From assembly GCA_033763735.1 (NCBI GenBank), contig JANRJY010000074.1, positions 1 to 43,559 of the forward strand: a DNA stretch of 43,559 nt, read 5' to 3'. Below are positions 25,902 through 34,212 of this stretch, piece by piece (positions within the stretch are counted from its first letter, which is position 1; the number at the start of each line of letters is the position of its first letter). The notes under the pieces were generated by a model, which had not been told where the DNA came from, made no database searches, and saw only the letters and a list, made by a program, of their open reading frames with translations. Made by a program: the position numbers and the translations under genes. The stretch comes from JANRJY01 sp033763735 (GTDB lineage: Bacteria > Bacteroidota > Bacteroidia > Cytophagales > UBA9547).

Positions 25902-25930
25902 CAAAAATATAAATTTTAGGCTAACCTAAA
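25902..25930 (-). promoter_or_regulatory. DtxR-like operator overlapping the mntR promoter
   Basis: TTTAGG-CTAA-CCTAAA (25915-25930) is a 6+4+6 inverted repeat closely resembling the classical DtxR/IdeR box TTAGGTTAG-CTAACCTAA. On the minus strand it lies just upstream of TAttTTTG (25902-25909), a -7 box that ends four bases before the mntR ATG. A bound repressor would cover the spacer and block the promoter. The transcript would be nearly leaderless. Confidence 0.78.
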
Positions 25931-25933
25931 TAA

Positions 25934-27061
25934 TTAAATCAGGTTTTTCACAATTTCCAATAGCTTATTTTCTTCTGATTCCCATAATACTTCTTCTTTT
26001 GAATATTGTATATTATAAAATTCTGATTTATTCAAGTCCTCAATTAATTGATCAGCATTTATATTTTTGTAATCTATACTGATTCCTGCGTTATATTTTT
26101 GAAGATAAGCATCCCAATTTTCATTTTTCCAACAAATGATGGGCAATTGCATGCCGATATATTCGAAAAGTTTAGTTGGAATTCTATCTTTTGAAATTTT
26201 GTTTGGTTCATAAGCAATCAATCCGAAATCAGATTTTTCTATTTCTCTAAGAATTTCCAAGTGATTCACCGGTTGATCATCCCAAATCAGTTTGATGTAT
26301 TTTTTTCTCTTTGTAATATATTTGATTCGTTTACGAACGGAACTTTCCGGAGCATAACCAACAATTACGAGGTAATAAGAAGGATCTCTGTGATGAAGCT
26401 TTCTGACTAATTCAATGGCATGATAAACTCCTGAATATTTGGATAATGTTCCTGAAAAAAGGATGCGTTTTGCATCCAAATTTTTGTTTGACCTCTTAGA
26501 TTCTAATACTTTTTGTTGTTTGAATTTATTTTCAATTACTGTGAAATTTTTTTTGATAAATTTCATTTCATCAACATAACATTTTTCTGCAAATATGATA
26601 TGGTTAAAACTTTCCCAGGTCAATAGTTCCTTTAATCTTATATAAAGAGCATTGAAGTACTTTATAGGAAGTAAATAAGAATTGCTATAAAAATGATTCA
26701 AATAATAATTTTCTTGAATGTCATATATCAATTTGGCACCGGTTAGTTTTTTGAACAATACTGCAGCCCATATTAATTCATGAGTCTGAATTATGATTAA
26801 CTCAGGGTATACTTTTAACACATACATAAAGAACTTAAAAGGCGCAAATACCCTACTAAGGCTAATTCTATAAAATTTGAATAGTGGTTTGAATCTGATA
26901 TTGGGATAAATATTCATATAACTACCCTCATATCCAACAATAAAAATATTGTATTTCCCGGATTTTGCTAATGTTTGAGCAAATTTTTCGAATAGCCTTG
27001 GGTCTCCAACAGGTTTTAAAATAGAAGCAATTACTATTTTTTTCCTATGTCCATTATTCAT
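25934..27061 (-). CDS. glycosyltransferase family 4
   Basis: A 375-residue GT-B glycosyltransferase of the GT4 type. The N-terminal acceptor domain opens KKIVIASILKPVGDPRLFEKF and shows IIQTHELIWAAVLFKKLTGAKLIYDIQENY. The C-terminal donor domain shows RILFSGTLSKYSGVYHAIELV, a conserved YLVIVGYAPE strand and the E-x7-E-like region FGLIAYEPN...PTKLFEYIGMQLP. It probably builds a surface polysaccharide or glycolipid in the cytoplasm. It is upstream of mntR on the same strand with 36 bp between, but the operator there suggests separate transcription. Substrates unknown. Confidence 0.87.
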   Translation of the reverse strand: MNNGHRKKIVIASILKPVGDPRLFEKFAQTLAKSGKYNIFIVGYEGSYMNIYPNIRFKPLFKFYRISLSRVFAPFKFFMYVLKVYPELIIIQTHELIWAAVLFKKLTGAKLIYDIQENYYLNHFYSNSYLLPIKYFNALYIRLKELLTWESFNHIIFAEKCYVDEMKFIKKNFTVIENKFKQQKVLESKRSNKNLDAKRILFSGTLSKYSGVYHAIELVRKLHHRDPSYYLVIVGYAPESSVRKRIKYITKRKKYIKLIWDDQPVNHLEILREIEKSDFGLIAYEPNKISKDRIPTKLFEYIGMQLPIICWKNENWDAYLQKYNAGISIDYKNINADQLIEDLNKSEFYNIQYSKEEVLWESEENKLLEIVKNLI

Positions 27062-27134
27062 TAATAAAAGTATAAGTTACTAAAGGTGTGCAATATAATT
27101 CATTATGAAATAATTATAAAATATTTAGTCAAAT

Positions 27135-27150
27135 GTACGATTAGTACGAT
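27135..27150 (+). repeat. GTACGAT direct repeat upstream of the crtD-like gene
   Basis: GTACGAT-TA-GTACGAT, two exact 7-bp copies at 9-bp spacing, in otherwise very AT-rich DNA. It lies about 35 bp upstream of the -7 box for the carotenoid block. Tandem half-sites like this fit a head-to-tail binding regulator, but no regulator gene is in the neighbourhood. Confidence 0.5.
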
Positions 27151-27162
27151 AAATAATTAATT

Positions 27163-27193
27163 TTTATGTAATACAAGCTCTATATTAAATTTG
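27163..27193 (+). promoter_or_regulatory. candidate promoter for carotenoid block 1
   Basis: TTTA (27163-27166), 19 nt, then TAaaTTTG (27186-27193) matches the Bacteroidota promoter with one mismatch in the upstream element. A start near 27199 leaves a leader of roughly 35 nt before the ATG at 27235. The 173-bp gap 27062-27234 holds no gene. Confidence 0.6.
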
Positions 27194-27234
27194 TTTGATT
27201 TTATTTTAAACAATTTCTTTACTATTATCATTGT

Positions 27235-28734
27235 ATGATTAAAACATTCAAATTGTCTAAAGTCATCATTATAGGTTCTGGTATAGCAGGAATTGCTTCA
27301 GCAATACGTTTGCGTTTGCAAGGCTTTGAAGTTGAGGTCTATGAGTCAAATTATACCTACGGTGGCAAAATAAGATTATATCAGTGGGAAGGTTATCGAT
27401 TTGATACCGGACCTTCATTATTTACATTGCCACATTTAGTTGATGAATTATTTCAACTAGCCGGCAAAAATCCACGAGATTATTTCAATTATCATAAATT
27501 GAGCACTGTAACACGTTATTTTTATGAAAATGGCAATGTTATCGATTCGTTTTCTGACGCTGCAAAATTTGCCAATGAAGTTGAACAAAAATTGAATATA
27601 AATTCGAAAATCATAACAAACTTCCTTACACTACAACGTAAAACCTATCAGTTGCTCGCGCCTATTTTTATTGAAAAACCCATTCACATTTTTATAAGAT
27701 TATTCAAATGGAAAAATATACCTGCTTTAATTCACTTAATGCATCCCCGATTTTTAAAAACTTTACATAACGAAAATTCCAAATGGTTTAAAAACATGGA
27801 TTTGACAATGCTATTTGACAGATATGGTACTTACAATGGTTCAAATCCTTACAAAATGCCCTCACTTTTTAATATTATCAGCCACTTGGAACACAACGAA
27901 GGTGCATATTTGCCTGATAAAGGCATGTATGCGGTATCAGAATCCTTGTTCAATCTCTCACTAGAATTAGGGGTGAAGTATCATTTCAATTCTAAAGTTC
28001 AAAAAATAAATGTAAATAAGAATAAAGCAGTTGGTATTGAGGTTAATAACTCAATGATTCCGGCCGATATCATTATAAGTAATATGGATGTGAATTTGAC
28101 TTATTCCAATTTATTAGCAAATCAAAAGCAGCCCAATATTTTTCTCAAAAATGAAAAAAGTACTTCTGCATTAATATTTCATTGGGCTATCAATTCTCAA
28201 TTTCCCAACCTGGATGTCCATAACATTTTGTTTTCAGGCAATTATGAACAAGAATTCAAACATTTATTTGAACTCAAATCCATATATGACGACCCTACAG
28301 TTTATATTTACATTAGCAGCAAAAATAATAATGCGGATGCCCCTGAAGGTTGCGAAAACTGGTTTGTAATGATCAATGTGCCACATCTCAAAAATGATAG
28401 TGATTCCGAATTAGATATCAACTTTATTAGAAATATTATTTTTGAAAAAATTAATAAGACATTGGGTACTGAAATGAAAAATTATATTGAAAACGAGCAC
28501 ATTACAACCCCAATAGATTTGCAAAATGTTACAAATAGCTATCTTGGGAGTTTGTATGGAGCTAGTTCAAATAGTATGCTTTCTGCATTCGTGAGGCACC
28601 CTAATTTTGCTTCAATAAAAAATTTATTTTTTGTTGGAGGCACAGTGCATCCGGGTGGGGGCGTTCCTTTGTGTTTGCTTTCAGCCAAAATAACCTCAGA
28701 ACTAATACAAGAAGGATATAATGTTGCTTTATGA
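27235..28734 (+). CDS. crtD: CrtD-like carotenoid 3,4-desaturase (phytoene desaturase family)
   Basis: A 499-residue FAD-dependent oxidoreductase of the CrtI/CrtD superfamily. The dinucleotide-binding loop is GSGIAG (14-19), followed by the family motifs YESNYTYGGKIRLY and YRFDTGPSLFTLP; the C-terminal FAD motif is NLFFVGGTVHPGGGVPLCLLSAK. The genome already has a second, more CrtI-like paralogue at 31773, and this copy is joined to CruF-like and CruC-like genes. That makes it most likely the enzyme that introduces the 3',4' double bond into a 1'-hydroxy end group. A ketolase/oxygenase-type paralogue (CrtO, CruO) is a weaker alternative. Its stop overlaps the next start by 4 bp. Confidence 0.83.
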   Translation: MIKTFKLSKVIIIGSGIAGIASAIRLRLQGFEVEVYESNYTYGGKIRLYQWEGYRFDTGPSLFTLPHLVDELFQLAGKNPRDYFNYHKLSTVTRYFYENGNVIDSFSDAAKFANEVEQKLNINSKIITNFLTLQRKTYQLLAPIFIEKPIHIFIRLFKWKNIPALIHLMHPRFLKTLHNENSKWFKNMDLTMLFDRYGTYNGSNPYKMPSLFNIISHLEHNEGAYLPDKGMYAVSESLFNLSLELGVKYHFNSKVQKINVNKNKAVGIEVNNSMIPADIIISNMDVNLTYSNLLANQKQPNIFLKNEKSTSALIFHWAINSQFPNLDVHNILFSGNYEQEFKHLFELKSIYDDPTVYIYISSKNNNADAPEGCENWFVMINVPHLKNDSDSELDINFIRNIIFEKINKTLGTEMKNYIENEHITTPIDLQNVTNSYLGSLYGASSNSMLSAFVRHPNFASIKNLFFVGGTVHPGGGVPLCLLSAKITSELIQEGYNVAL

Positions 28735-29354
28735 TTAAAGCCGAACAATCATCAATACATAAATGGCTGATGCATAAGTTTGTAGACTACAAATTAAAGC
28801 AAAGATTCTCCAATGTTAACTTCTATTTTGATGAAAAGACCACTAAACTCGACAAGTCTATATTACTCATTGGCAATCATGTTTCGTGGTGGGATGGATT
28901 TATTGGTTGGCATATTAATAGAGTTGTTTTCAAAAAACAATATCATGTTATGATGCTTGAAGATCAACTTCAAAAGTTTTGGTTTTTTCGCAAATGTGGT
29001 GCGTTTTCAATTAATCCCGGAAATAAAAGTGTAGTTAAAAGTTTGCGATATTCGGCTGAATTGCTATCAAATCGAGATAATATGGTTCAATTCTATCCTC
29101 AAGGTAAGCTACATTCTTTATATGAACATCAATTTGAATTTAATAAGGGCTTGGATTTTATCCTTAAAAATTGCCCCGATACACAAGTCATTTTTTTTGC
29201 TTTTATCCCTGAATATGCGGCCAATGAGAAACCTTATATCTCTATTTTTATTGAATATTTTGATACAATTGGAAACAACAATTCCATTCAAGAGGCATAC
29301 CATCAATTTTTTAGTAAATCTCTCCAAAAACACATAAGCATGTTTTCCGAATGA
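28731..29354 (+). CDS. PlsC-type acyltransferase, probable carotenoid-glycoside acyltransferase (CruD-like)
   Basis: A 207-residue member of the 1-acyl-glycerol-3-phosphate acyltransferase superfamily. The catalytic H-x4-D motif is NHVSWWDG (H50, D55), and the acceptor motif usually written FPEG appears as FYPQG (121-125). It has ATGA overlaps on both sides, with the crtD-like gene before and the GT2 gene after. That placement argues for acylating the sugar of a carotenoid glycoside rather than general phospholipid synthesis; the reaction is inferred by analogy with CruD in green sulfur bacteria. Proteins in this position are conserved in many Bacteroidota carotenoid clusters. Confidence 0.8.
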   Translation: MIKAEQSSIHKWLMHKFVDYKLKQRFSNVNFYFDEKTTKLDKSILLIGNHVSWWDGFIGWHINRVVFKKQYHVMMLEDQLQKFWFFRKCGAFSINPGNKSVVKSLRYSAELLSNRDNMVQFYPQGKLHSLYEHQFEFNKGLDFILKNCPDTQVIFFAFIPEYAANEKPYISIFIEYFDTIGNNNSIQEAYHQFFSKSLQKHISMFSE

Positions 29355-30454
29355 TTGAATTGATAATTGTTAGTACCATATTTATTTTTCTCATTATCAG
29401 ATTATTAGTCGTTTTATATAATTTGTCAACGCAACCACTTTTGCCATTTTATGGTGCACATTCTTCAAATAAGAAAGTATCAATATTAATTCCTTGTAGA
29501 AATGAAGAAAAAAATATCGGAAATTTGTTAAATCAATTAACCGGTTTTGATGACGATAATGTCACAGAAATAATCGTTTTGGATGACTTCTCAACGGATA
29601 ATACAAATATAATTGTCCAAAATTTCGCACATAAATTCAGCAAACTAAAACTAATTGAAGGGAAAGAACTCCCGAAAGGTTGGCTTGGTAAAAATTGGGC
29701 ATGTCATCAGTTAGTTGCACAGTCCAAAGGTGATTATCTGGTTTTCTTAGATGCGGATATTTCCATCACAAAAACTTGCATATCTAATTCAATTAAACGA
29801 ATGCAATTGTTTGATTTAAAGGTTTTTAGTCTTTTTCCTGATCAAAAAATGGAAACCTGGGGCGAAAAATTAGTGGTGCCGTTGATGCATTATTTATTGT
29901 TATCATTATTGCCATTGCGATTGGTCAGAACTTCGAAATTGCCTTCATTGTCAGCTGCAAATGGACAATTTATTGCTTTCGAAAGGAGCACTTATAACCA
30001 ATATCAATTTCATGAAAAAGTAAAAAATAATGTATTGGATGATGTTAATATTATGCGTTTTGCAAAAGAAATGGGTTTGAAAGTTGAAGTGCTGTTGGGA
30101 AATGGTCAAATATATTGTAGAATGTACACTAATTTGAAAGATGCCATAGCAGGATTTTCAAAGAATTTATTTGCCGGATTTGGCAATAATTTACCAGGTA
30201 TATTTATCTATTTTGTATTTATAATTTTTGGAATTACTTATATAATTTTTACAGGCAATAATATACTATTTTGTGCCTGTGTTTTGAATATTTGTTTTAT
30301 AAGATTAGGAATATCTATCTTATCACGTCAATCAATTTTGAGAAATATACTTTTGAACCCAATTCAAATGGTACTATATTTGATTATTGGAGTAAGTTCT
30401 GTACAACAATATTACACTAAAAATACCTATTGGAAAGGACGCAAAATCACCTAA
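29351..30454 (+). CDS. GT2 glycosyltransferase, CruC-like carotenoid glycosyltransferase
   Basis: A 367-residue membrane glycosyltransferase of family GT2. An N-terminal helix (residues 2-22) precedes the catalytic domain: VSILIPCRNEE, VLDDFSTDNT (D78-D79 region), the metal-binding DAD at 134-136, and DDVNIMRFAKEMG later. Two or three hydrophobic helices follow near residues 275-350. The K-G-W-x-G-K-N-W-A segment (KGWLGKNWACHQ) is characteristic of the hopene/carotenoid-associated GT2 group that includes CruC and CrtQ. It is wedged between the acyltransferase (ATGA overlap) and the CruF-like gene (one base apart), pointing to glycosylation of the carotenoid hydroxyl. Sugar unknown. Confidence 0.82.
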   Translation: MIELIIVSTIFIFLIIRLLVVLYNLSTQPLLPFYGAHSSNKKVSILIPCRNEEKNIGNLLNQLTGFDDDNVTEIIVLDDFSTDNTNIIVQNFAHKFSKLKLIEGKELPKGWLGKNWACHQLVAQSKGDYLVFLDADISITKTCISNSIKRMQLFDLKVFSLFPDQKMETWGEKLVVPLMHYLLLSLLPLRLVRTSKLPSLSAANGQFIAFERSTYNQYQFHEKVKNNVLDDVNIMRFAKEMGLKVEVLLGNGQIYCRMYTNLKDAIAGFSKNLFAGFGNNLPGIFIYFVFIIFGITYIIFTGNNILFCACVLNICFIRLGISILSRQSILRNILLNPIQMVLYLIIGVSSVQQYYTKNTYWKGRKIT

Positions 30455-30455
30455 T

Positions 30456-31139
30456 ATGACAAAAAAAACCAGATCTGCATCTGTTGCTGATAACTTTTCT
30501 TCCATTCGAATAATAATATTAATAGTACTTCATTTAGTGGGGGTGTTCGGGTTTTTAATCGATTCACTACATCCATATTTCATTCAAATTATTCCATATC
30601 ACCTTATTTTTATTTCTTTCATTTTGTTTTTTGAGAAATCGACACTTGAACCTATGTTTTGGTTGTTTTTTGTTTTTGCTTATTTGATTGGATATGGAGC
30701 GGAAGTATTTGGTGTAAAATCAGGTATCATATTTGGTTATTATTCCTATACGGATGTTTTAGGATTTAAAATAGCAGATGTGCCTGTCGTAATAGGATTG
30801 TTGTGGGCCTCAGTATCATACGCTTGTAATGTTCTGGCTATTCATTTGTTTCCCCAAAGCAAGGTGTCATCAATCATATGCGCGGCTTTGTTAATGGTGT
30901 CATTTGATTTTATGCTTGAACCTTTTGCTGTTAGTCAAGGCTTGTGGATATGGCAAATGAATGAAGTCCCATTATTTAATTACATTAGTTGGTTTGCCTT
31001 AGGAGTGATAATTAGCTCCATTTTTCATTATTGTATTTATAATGTCAAAAATGAAGTTGCTCCTTATTTTTTATTAACCCAATTTTTGTTTTTTATCGCC
31101 CAAAGATTAGTGGTAACAAATTGGGGTTTTTTCAATTAG
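30456..31139 (+). CDS. cruF: CruF-like carotenoid 1,2-hydratase
   Basis: A 227-residue polytopic membrane protein with about six or seven hydrophobic helices. It matches the CruF/carotenoid biosynthesis (DUF422) family: the motif YGAEVFGVKSGIIFGYYSYTD with VLGFKIADVPVVIGLLWA, then the acidic SFDFMLEPFAV. CruF adds water across the 1',2' double bond of gamma-carotene or lycopene ends, giving the tertiary 1'-hydroxyl that CrtD and CruC-type enzymes then act on. One base separates it from the glycosyltransferase gene, so block 1 is a four-gene operon. Confidence 0.86.
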   Translation: MTKKTRSASVADNFSSIRIIILIVLHLVGVFGFLIDSLHPYFIQIIPYHLIFISFILFFEKSTLEPMFWLFFVFAYLIGYGAEVFGVKSGIIFGYYSYTDVLGFKIADVPVVIGLLWASVSYACNVLAIHLFPQSKVSSIICAALLMVSFDFMLEPFAVSQGLWIWQMNEVPLFNYISWFALGVIISSIFHYCIYNVKNEVAPYFLLTQFLFFIAQRLVVTNWGFFN

Positions 31140-31172
31140 TTTTGTAATTGTTTGTATTTCAATTAGTAAGAG

Positions 31173-31715
31173 GTGAATAAAGAGGAAATCAAGCAAACCA
31201 TTAGTTCGATGCCTCGAGTTGAATTAGAGAAAATTTTATTAAAAATTCTTGCTCGTGAGTCAGACTTGAGAGACACTATTGTACTTAATTATCTTGATCC
31301 GGAATTCGGTCAGGAAAACTATTATCTTAAAATTAAAGACAAATTAGAATCATTAAAAACTAAGCCTCAAAAAGGACATTCTTTTGAAAAGAAAACGACT
31401 CATTATTTGAGAGATTGTTCCAAATTAATTTCAAAATATGGTAGAATATCCAAAAACCATATCAATGAATGCGACTTAATGGTGGCAACGCTTGATCCAA
31501 TATTTAATAATCACACCAAAAACTTGGGCAAAAGCTATAAGAGCTTTGATATTCGATTAGCGATGTTGGTTGAAAGACTCATGAAAACAGTTAAAACCAA
31601 ACTCCATGAAGATTACTTTATTGAATATGAACCCAAAATCAATGGCTACATTTCAACGCTCAAGCAATATTCTGCTCATATTGAAAGAGTAGCCAATTTG
31701 CCAAAAAGCTTTTGA
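31173..31715 (+). CDS. helical cytoplasmic protein of unknown function
   Basis: A 180-residue protein with a GTG start (31173) preceded by AAGAG close upstream; no ATG gives a better start. It has no signal peptide or membrane helix. Predicted character is all-alpha: KEEIKQTISSMPRVELEKILLKILARESDLRD opens it, and paired charged helices follow. The opening resembles SWIM/DUF-type helical repeat starts, but I do not recognise the family. It lies between the two carotenoid blocks, 33 bp after cruF, so it may be co-transcribed. Any link to pigment synthesis is by position only. Confidence 0.65.
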   Translation: MNKEEIKQTISSMPRVELEKILLKILARESDLRDTIVLNYLDPEFGQENYYLKIKDKLESLKTKPQKGHSFEKKTTHYLRDCSKLISKYGRISKNHINECDLMVATLDPIFNNHTKNLGKSYKSFDIRLAMLVERLMKTVKTKLHEDYFIEYEPKINGYISTLKQYSAHIERVANLPKSF

Positions 31716-31734
31716 ACGCAAACAAATTGATAGT

Positions 31735-31750
31735 TAATTAGTTCTAATTA
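31735..31750. promoter_or_regulatory. 16-bp palindrome upstream of crtI
   Basis: TAATTAG-TT-CTAATTA, a perfect 7+2+7 inverted repeat in the 57-bp gap before crtI. Such a short dyad could be an operator or just AT-rich chance. It sits about 22 bp upstream of the TTG start. Confidence 0.35.
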
Positions 31751-31772
31751 TTAAAACCAAACTTTTATAAAA

Positions 31773-33239
31773 TTGAAAAAAGTAATCATTATCGGATCCG
31801 GATTTTCAGGCTTGGCTTCTGCAAGTATATTGGCTAAAAATGGCTTCGATGTAACCGTTCTCGAAAAAAATACCACCATCGGAGGTAGAGCACGTCAATT
31901 TAGTCAGGATGGTTTTGTGTTTGACATGGGACCTAGTTGGTATTGGATGCCGGATGTATTTGAACGTTTTTATGGATTATTTGGCCACAAATCCTCTGAT
32001 TTTTACAATTTAGTTCGACTCGATCCTTCTTATCAGGTTGTATGGGAAGATAATGCCTGGCCCATACCTGCCAATATGATGGATATTTATAAGTTATTCG
32101 AATCAGTTGAGCCTGGAAGTAGCGAAAAGCTAAAAAAGTTTTTGAGCGAATCGCAATATAAATATCAAGCAGGGATTGGCAAATTTGTCCATTTACCCGG
32201 TAAATCAATTTTTGAGTACCTCGATTTTGAAATTTTGAATGCTTCGATGCGTATGGATTTATTTACAGATATTACAACGTATATCAAAACTTATTTCAAA
32301 GATTCTAAGCTTATTCGATTGCTCGAATTTCCGGTTTTGTTTCTCGGTGCTATGCCTCAGGAAACACCCGCATTATATAGTTTGATGAATTATGCTGATT
32401 TTAGTTTGGGTACCTGGTATCCACAAGGTGGTATGTTTAAAATTGTTGAAGCATTTGAAAATATAGCGCGCAAACAAGGAGTTAAGTTATTGACCAATGC
32501 CGCCGTTACACATATCGAAACAACGGGTAATCGTACTTCGGGAGTATGGGCCAATGGTAACAAATTGGAAGCTGATTTTGTCATTTCTTCAGCAGATTAT
32601 CACCATACCGACACCAAGCTACTTGATCCTGAAATGCGTCAATATTCCAACGATTATTGGGATTCCCGCAAAATGGCCCCGTCAAGCCTACTGTATTATT
32701 TAGGATTAAATAAGAAAGTCAAAGGATTGCTACACCACAATTTGTTTTTTGATGCTGATTTTCAATTGCATGCAACTGAAATATACAAAACGCCCAAATG
32801 GCCATCAAACCCATTGTTTTATGTGAGTGTTCCATCCATTACAGATTACTTGGTAGCACCTCAAGGTTATGAAAATATGTTCATCCTTATTCCAACCGCA
32901 CCGGGCATAATCGAAACACCTGAAGTACAACAAAAGTATTTTGATGTGGTAATGGAAAGAGTTGAAAAGAAAACAGGTGAAAATCTAAAATCAAATATTA
33001 TATTTAGAAGAGATTATGCCACTTCCAATTTTATTGCGGATTACAACGCTTTGAAAGGGAATGCATACGGACTGGCCAATACGTTATTGCAAACGGGACC
33101 GCTTAAACCAAGCATTCAACATAAGCGAATTGAAAATTTGTTTTTTGCCGGTCAATTGACTGTGCCGGGTCCGGGAGTACCACCTTCAATTATTTCGGGC
33201 GAATTGGCCGCCAAGGAGGTGATTAAGGCATGTAATTAA
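31773..33239 (+). CDS. crtI: phytoene desaturase
   Basis: CrtI, 488 residues, FAD-dependent, converting phytoene to lycopene by successive desaturations at the membrane. The N-terminal loop GSGFSG (8-13), VLEKNTTIGGRARQF, FVFDMGPSWYWMPDVFERFY and the C-terminal NLFFAGQLTVPGPGVPPSIISGE are all diagnostic of the bacterial CrtI family. The only suitable start is TTG at 31773: an in-frame TAA lies about 20 bp upstream and no ATG falls between. It leads block 2, 127 bp before crtB, where a T-poor hairpin (33244-33271) may slow or process the transcript. Confidence 0.93.
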   Translation: MKKVIIIGSGFSGLASASILAKNGFDVTVLEKNTTIGGRARQFSQDGFVFDMGPSWYWMPDVFERFYGLFGHKSSDFYNLVRLDPSYQVVWEDNAWPIPANMMDIYKLFESVEPGSSEKLKKFLSESQYKYQAGIGKFVHLPGKSIFEYLDFEILNASMRMDLFTDITTYIKTYFKDSKLIRLLEFPVLFLGAMPQETPALYSLMNYADFSLGTWYPQGGMFKIVEAFENIARKQGVKLLTNAAVTHIETTGNRTSGVWANGNKLEADFVISSADYHHTDTKLLDPEMRQYSNDYWDSRKMAPSSLLYYLGLNKKVKGLLHHNLFFDADFQLHATEIYKTPKWPSNPLFYVSVPSITDYLVAPQGYENMFILIPTAPGIIETPEVQQKYFDVVMERVEKKTGENLKSNIIFRRDYATSNFIADYNALKGNAYGLANTLLQTGPLKPSIQHKRIENLFFAGQLTVPGPGVPPSIISGELAAKEVIKACN

Positions 33240-33243
33240 TTTT

Positions 33244-33271
33244 TGTTTAATATTTTTCAAGAAAAATTAAA
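33244..33271 (+). other. hairpin between crtI and crtB
   Basis: GTTTAAT (33244-33250) pairs with ATTAAAC (33265-33271), and TTTTC (33253-33257) pairs with GAAAA (33260-33264) inside it. There is no clear T tract, so this is a processing or stabilising hairpin rather than a full terminator. Confidence 0.45.
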
Positions 33272-33366
33272 CAATTTAAATTTTAATGTGTTGTACCATT
33301 ATAATATAAATCCTAAACCACCTCTATTCTTTGGATTGAAAACTTTAAACCTCAAAAAATTGACTC

Positions 33367-34212
33367 ATGAAAGCCCTATTTGATTCAACTTCATTCAAAA
33401 TTAGTAAGCTCATTACCAACGCTTACAGTACCTCTTTTTCTATTGGTACCATGTTGCTACAAGCCAACATTCGGTCACACATTTACACTATTTATGGTTT
33501 TGTGCGATATGCGGACGAAATAGTGGATTCGTTCCACGATTATGATAAAGGTTACCTGATCAAAAAGTTCAGAAATGACACTTATGAGGCAATTGAGCAC
33601 AAAATCTCATTAAACCCTATTTTAAATTCTTTTCAAGCAACAGTTAATACCTTTGGAATCGAGCGATCAATCATCGATTCGTTTCTGGACAGTATGGAAA
33701 TGGACTTGAAGAAAAGTGATCATGATTTGTTAAGCTACAAAAAATACATCTACGGATCTGCTGAGGTGGTAGGACTCATGTGCCTAAGAGTTTTTACAGA
33801 AGGCAATAATGCCATGTATGAGCATTTGAAGAAACCGGCATTAGCCTTAGGTGCTGCCTTTCAAAAAGTGAATTTCTTACGCGATTTAAGGCATGATTCG
33901 ATGAACTTAGGAAGGACTTATTTCCCTGAAATTCAGGATCAAAGATTCGATAATTATACAAAAAATCTAATTGAAAAAGATATAAGAAAGGATTTTGAAG
34001 AGGCGCTTGCCGGCATCAAGCAACTACCTCGTTCATCCAGACTAGGTGTTTATGTTGCATATGTATATTATATGAATTTGTTCAAGAAAATAGAACAGTA
34101 TACACCAGAGCAGGTAATGCAACAACGAATTCGTATTCCTGATACCCAAAAAGTGTATTTATTGGCACAATCTTATTTTCAACATTCTTTTAATTTATCA
34201 TGGTCAAAATAA
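33367..34212 (+). CDS. crtB: phytoene synthase
   Basis: CrtB, 281 residues, which condenses two geranylgeranyl diphosphates into phytoene. The two substrate-Mg aspartate motifs are present: DEIVD at 50-54 (within VRYADEIVDSF) and RDLRHD near 172-177 (within FQKVNFLRDLRHD), followed by LGRTYFP. Length is normal for bacterial CrtB. Its stop overlaps the following secreted-protein gene by 13 bp. Confidence 0.95.
   Translation: MKALFDSTSFKISKLITNAYSTSFSIGTMLLQANIRSHIYTIYGFVRYADEIVDSFHDYDKGYLIKKFRNDTYEAIEHKISLNPILNSFQATVNTFGIERSIIDSFLDSMEMDLKKSDHDLLSYKKYIYGSAEVVGLMCLRVFTEGNNAMYEHLKKPALALGAAFQKVNFLRDLRHDSMNLGRTYFPEIQDQRFDNYTKNLIEKDIRKDFEEALAGIKQLPRSSRLGVYVAYVYYMNLFKKIEQYTPEQVMQQRIRIPDTQKVYLLAQSYFQHSFNLSWSK

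Noticed and set aside
27235..28734. Annotating this gene as a second phytoene desaturase CrtI
   Set aside because: A better crtI is at 31773 next to crtB; the operon with CruF-, CruC- and PlsC-like genes fits a CrtD-type role.
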